From NCBI GenBank assembly GCA_945787885.1, contig CALZJF010000005.1, forward strand, positions 1 through 64,000: a stretch of DNA of 64,000 nucleotides, written 5' to 3'. Numbering within the stretch: the stretch's first letter is position 1; each line of letters begins with the position of its first letter. Position numbers and translations under genes: made by a program. Under the pieces are notes generated by a model, which did no database searches, was not told the origin of the DNA, and worked only from the letters and a program-made list of their open reading frames with translations. Of this stretch, positions 61,376-64,000 are shown piece by piece. Origin of the DNA: an uncultured Bacteroidales bacterium. Lineage in GTDB: Bacteria; Bacteroidota; Bacteroidia; Bacteroidales; Bacteroidaceae.

Positions 61376-61909
61376 CTATTGGCTTACGCCGGGCAAATCG
61401 TCCATGACGAACATCTCGCGCCGCTTGTAATGGAGCAATTTTGCCATACAGTTGGCGGGGAATGACTCTACGAGCGTGTTGTATTCGCGCACACTGCCAT
61501 TGTAGTAACGGCGCGCCGATGCAATATCTTCCTCAATGCGTGAGAGCTCGTGCTGCAGATTCAGAAAATTCTCGCTGGCCTTGAGGTCGGGATAGGCTTC
61601 TGCCGCTACGACAGCATTCCCCAATGCCCTGCCAATGCCTGCTTCCAGCTTCATACGCAGAGACATATCAGAAATTTCCACCCTTGCGCGCACTATTTTC
61701 TCCAATGTTTCTGCCTCATATTGCGCATAGCCTTTAACTACTTCTGCCATACGCGGCACGAGGTCGAAGCGTTTTCGCAGACAAACGTCCATCGTGGAGA
61801 AGGCTTCATCCACCTTATTACGCAGCATCACGAAGCGGTTGAAGAGAAAGATAAGCCCCAGCAAAAGGGCGAGGCCAATGCAAAGTATGATGATTTCAGA
61901 GGTATTCAT
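61376..61909 (-). CDS. LemA-family protein
   Basis: This 177-residue protein has one N-terminal membrane helix (EIIILCIGLALLLGLIFLF, about 5-23) then a helical domain containing NRFVMLRNKVDEAFSTMDVCLRKRFDLVPRM and LENLQHELSRIEEDIASARRYYNGSVREYNTLV-type family blocks. The function is unsettled; LemA proteins pair with DUF2207 proteins. It lies 49 bases downstream of the DUF2207 gene on the same strand. Confidence 0.93.
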   Translation of the reverse strand: MNTSEIIILCIGLALLLGLIFLFNRFVMLRNKVDEAFSTMDVCLRKRFDLVPRMAEVVKGYAQYEAETLEKIVRARVEISDMSLRMKLEAGIGRALGNAVVAAEAYPDLKASENFLNLQHELSRIEEDIASARRYYNGSVREYNTLVESFPANCMAKLLHYKRREMFVMDDLPGVSQ

Positions 61910-61958
61910 AAGACAGGATATTCAAAGAATGGTAGAAAGTGTGAGAGGAAGCGATGTT

Positions 61959-63860
61959 TTACCATCCGCCGCCACCACCGCCGCCACCGCCGCCACCGGC
62001 ATAACCGCCACTGGAGGAAGTCGTGAGGCTTTGCGCATTCACGGCGGAGATGGCCTTCGCAGAAGCCTGCGTCATTTGCGTGGTCAGACTATTGAGCAAG
62101 ATGCCCGTGGTATAGGCATGGCTGCTGACATACCAGCTCGGCTGCTCCACCCTGATGTCTTTGAAGAGATCCACCCACTTGTCCGTGATGCCGAACACCT
62201 GCGCGTAGGGAAGAATATGGAAGAAATATTCAGGTTCATCGTCAACGAGTGCCCGCAGACGTTCCTTTTCCGCCGTACGTATGAACTCGCGGAGTCCGAG
62301 CAGCTTGCCCATCATTTCTACGCGATAATCCGTGTTTACATTGAAACGTCCCATCAGGCAAACCACGATGAAACTGCCCAGATAGAGCGTCACCACCATC
62401 TGTGGGGTGAGGAAACTGTCCGTCGGATGATGAGCAAGGAGATACAACGCGCCAAGGCTAAACAAAGCCAGCACGAGAAAGCCACCGACAGCCTCCACGA
62501 AGCGTGCCGTCGCACTGCGCAGCAAGTCGGAAGCTGACAGGAAGAGGCGCAGCATCATCAAAAGGAAGACGGGCATGACAAAGGCAATCGATAATCCCAA
62601 CGCCTCTCCTTTGGCAAATTCGTGGGGCGACGCGCAGAATACCACTGCCGCCATAGCAGGCAGCAACAGCAAAGGCAGTGCGATGTAGCCACTGGTACGC
62701 GTCAGCCTGCGGTCGCCGCGAAACACTTTCGCCAGCGACATGCGCGCTTTCTCCAATCCTTTTACGTGTCGTTCCTTCAGGTCAGAGAGGCGAATCTGGT
62801 CGCCATCGCCAAAGAGGGCGTGGAGGAACTCCTGCTGATAGGCGGGTGCATCTGCTGGCAAGGGTTTTAGTCGCGTCAGCTGCAGCGTCTTGGGTTTTTC
62901 CAGTTCCTCGATGCTGAGATGCCCGCGATATGCCATCCACGGTATGAGCGACACCATATCTACCTGATCAGCCTGCTCATCAATGATGACTCCCACTTCA
63001 GCACTGCTAATGCCCTCGGGCGGATAAAACTCTATCTGCTTCGTCACGTGGCGATGTCGGATGCGCAGCGCGAAGAAGAGAGTCAGCACGAGGAGTGCGA
63101 GCGTGGCGTAAAAATACCCTTTCATCCAACTGTCGCTGGCTTCCTCCACATCAGCAAAAAATCCCTCGGGCAACTTCTGATAGAGCGTCACAGCCTGATG
63201 CGGCTTCAGCTGAAAGCCTTCGCCGCAGATAGCGCCATCTTCGTAGCGCACACGAATGTTGGCGGCATTGCCCGTGTCGCCCCATTCTCCGCTATATACG
63301 CTCAGAGCCTGCTGCCACTCTGCTGGTATGGGCCTCGCCGTCTTGATGCGGAAGCTGAAATGGCGCGTCTCCACCTGATAGTCGGGCCCGAGCAGCGTGT
63401 GGTAGATATAATCGCGTTGGCGACAACGGTCATCGGGATATTGATAGGTGTAGTGCAGCGTATAGGTCTGCGTGCCTTCTATGGTACGTTCGGCATCGCC
63501 TATCTTGATGAGCGTCAAATCATTGTCCTCACTGATTTGGAAGGGCCATCCCTCCACCTCTATATCGTCGAGGCGGCAGTAGAACTGATAGTCCCTTCTG
63601 TGGCGTTCGCCATTTTCATCCTCGTCGCCGCGAATCAGATTGAAATGTTCGTTGCGATAGAGGTAGATGCCGTGGTGTGGGGTTGCGAAATTCACCTTCA
63701 CCGTCTCCGTCACTTGCCATTTGTTGTCCGTCCCGATGGTAGCTTCAATGTGGAAATCCTCGAAATATAAGGTAGAATCCACCTGCGCCCGGACTATCTC
63801 AGGCAGCAGTATGCCGACAAAGGCGAGGCAGATGTGCCAGAAACATCGCGTCATAATCAT
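61959..63860 (-). CDS. DUF2207 membrane protein with glycine-rich tail
   Basis: This protein is 633 residues from ATG 63860 (MIMTRCFWHICLAFVGILLP signal; an in-frame TTG lies 15 bases earlier). The N-terminal extracytoplasmic beta domain has VKVNFATPHHGIYLYRNEHF. A membrane span follows near 250-270 (FYATLALLVLTLFFALRI), with four more hydrophobic segments around 395-500. The tail is SSSGGYAGGGGGG... ending GW, which is typical of the family. It forms an operon with lemA. A B/A repeat fragment lies about 13 bases upstream of the start. Confidence 0.9.
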   Translation of the reverse strand: MIMTRCFWHICLAFVGILLPEIVRAQVDSTLYFEDFHIEATIGTDNKWQVTETVKVNFATPHHGIYLYRNEHFNLIRGDEDENGERHRRDYQFYCRLDDIEVEGWPFQISEDNDLTLIKIGDAERTIEGTQTYTLHYTYQYPDDRCRQRDYIYHTLLGPDYQVETRHFSFRIKTARPIPAEWQQALSVYSGEWGDTGNAANIRVRYEDGAICGEGFQLKPHQAVTLYQKLPEGFFADVEEASDSWMKGYFYATLALLVLTLFFALRIRHRHVTKQIEFYPPEGISSAEVGVIIDEQADQVDMVSLIPWMAYRGHLSIEELEKPKTLQLTRLKPLPADAPAYQQEFLHALFGDGDQIRLSDLKERHVKGLEKARMSLAKVFRGDRRLTRTSGYIALPLLLLPAMAAVVFCASPHEFAKGEALGLSIAFVMPVFLLMMLRLFLSASDLLRSATARFVEAVGGFLVLALFSLGALYLLAHHPTDSFLTPQMVVTLYLGSFIVVCLMGRFNVNTDYRVEMMGKLLGLREFIRTAEKERLRALVDDEPEYFFHILPYAQVFGITDKWVDLFKDIRVEQPSWYVSSHAYTTGILLNSLTTQMTQASAKAISAVNAQSLTTSSSGGYAGGGGGGGGGGGW

Positions 63861-63871
63861 TGATATTAGAG

Positions 63872-63911
63872 GCAAGTAGGTAATGAATAGATTTTTGGTA
63901 GGTTCTATAAG
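63872..63911 (-). repeat. B/A repeat fragment
   Basis: gcaagtaggtaatgaatag followed by atttttggtaggttctataa matches the inverted junction at about 30425-30465 (B end plus A end). It abuts the DUF2207 start. Confidence 0.65.
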
Positions 63912-63950
63912 CCCTGCCCCTCAGTTTGCTACTGATAGGCAGGGCTTCTT
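63908..63950. terminator. Terminator-like hairpin
   Basis: AAGCCCTGCC (63909 on) pairs with GGCAGGGCTT and is followed by CTTCTT. It probably ends the leftward gene entering from the right edge, though the T-run is poor on that strand. Confidence 0.5.
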
Positions 63951-63973
63951 CTTGCATTCGTCAGGCAAAACGC

Positions 63974-64000
63974 TTACTTCTTGGCAGCATTGCATTTCTT
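63974..64000 (-). CDS. C-terminal end of an unidentified protein (partial)
   Basis: On the minus strand the window edge reads KKCNAAKK followed by TAA. The lysine-rich end suggests a basic protein such as a small nucleic-acid-binding or ribosomal one, but eight residues cannot decide it. Confidence 0.4.
   Translation of the reverse strand, partial: KKCNAAKK

Noticed and set aside
1..64000. tRNA, rRNA or tmRNA genes
   Set aside because: Intergenic regions were read for T-loop-like GGTTCGAATCC and conserved rRNA stretches; none was found by eye, though a tRNAscan/Infernal run would be decisive.

Overview
This window reads as a Bacteroidetes chromosome, most likely order Bacteroidales and a Prevotellaceae-like organism. 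The evidence is family content: type III glutamine synthetase, LL-diaminopimelate aminotransferase, a FeoA-FeoB fusion, secreted proteins with C-terminal sorting-type tails, and a FadL-like porin. Many upstream regions also carry the Bacteroidetes promoter pattern (TTTG or TTG, 19-20 bases, then TAnnTTTG). No rRNA, tRNA or CRISPR array was seen.

Bases 1 to about 16640 are a surface polysaccharide locus, visibly AT-rich up to about 11 kb. It holds glycosyltransferases, a UDP-ManNAcA pathway pair (wecB broken, wecC intact), a split O-acyltransferase, an initiating sugar-phosphate transferase, an ATP-grasp protein, a nucleotidyltransferase-like protein and a DegT aminotransferase. The locus is scarred. 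It contains the start of an OLD-type ATPase cut by an IS66-family end, a glycosyltransferase with two frameshifts and a stop, and the last codons of a lost hexapeptide acetyltransferase. Immediately after that last scar lies a compact three-gene cassette (8324-11150): a PD-(D/E)XK nuclease-like protein, a stand-alone TOPRIM protein and a large protein with a C-terminal HEPN motif. I regard it as a candidate undescribed anti-phage or nucleic-acid defence module.

From about 16.7 kb on, the sequence is a GC-richer core chromosome. In order: a WG-repeat protein bracketed by inverted repeats; a TPR/HTH membrane regulator; HAD hydrolase; a PurF-like enzyme; pyrG; glnN; dapL and dapF; dnaX-slyD-aroC; rlmH, a zinc-ribbon protein and nif3; amn and holA; an XRE regulator with an HsdR_N-like nuclease; pdxS-pdxT; feoAB; aguB; a 5'-nucleotidase; two secreted surface proteins; a LuxR regulator; rhaM; a FadL-like porin; ffh; and a DUF2207-lemA operon.

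Repeats are the second main feature. Two related families of about 180-190 bp (A and B) have terminal inverted repeats. One B copy is nested inside an A copy with a duplicated TA, which is direct evidence of past transposition. Many copies end within about 40 bases of a start codon. A third family (C, about 110 bp) resembles multi-unit IS21-type ends. Two intergenic regions carry a good promoter followed by an intrinsic terminator with no gene between, which makes them small-RNA candidates. Two long perfect inverted repeats (34 and 35 bp) and an AT-rich 1.9-kb non-coding region with DnaA-box-like sites remain unexplained.
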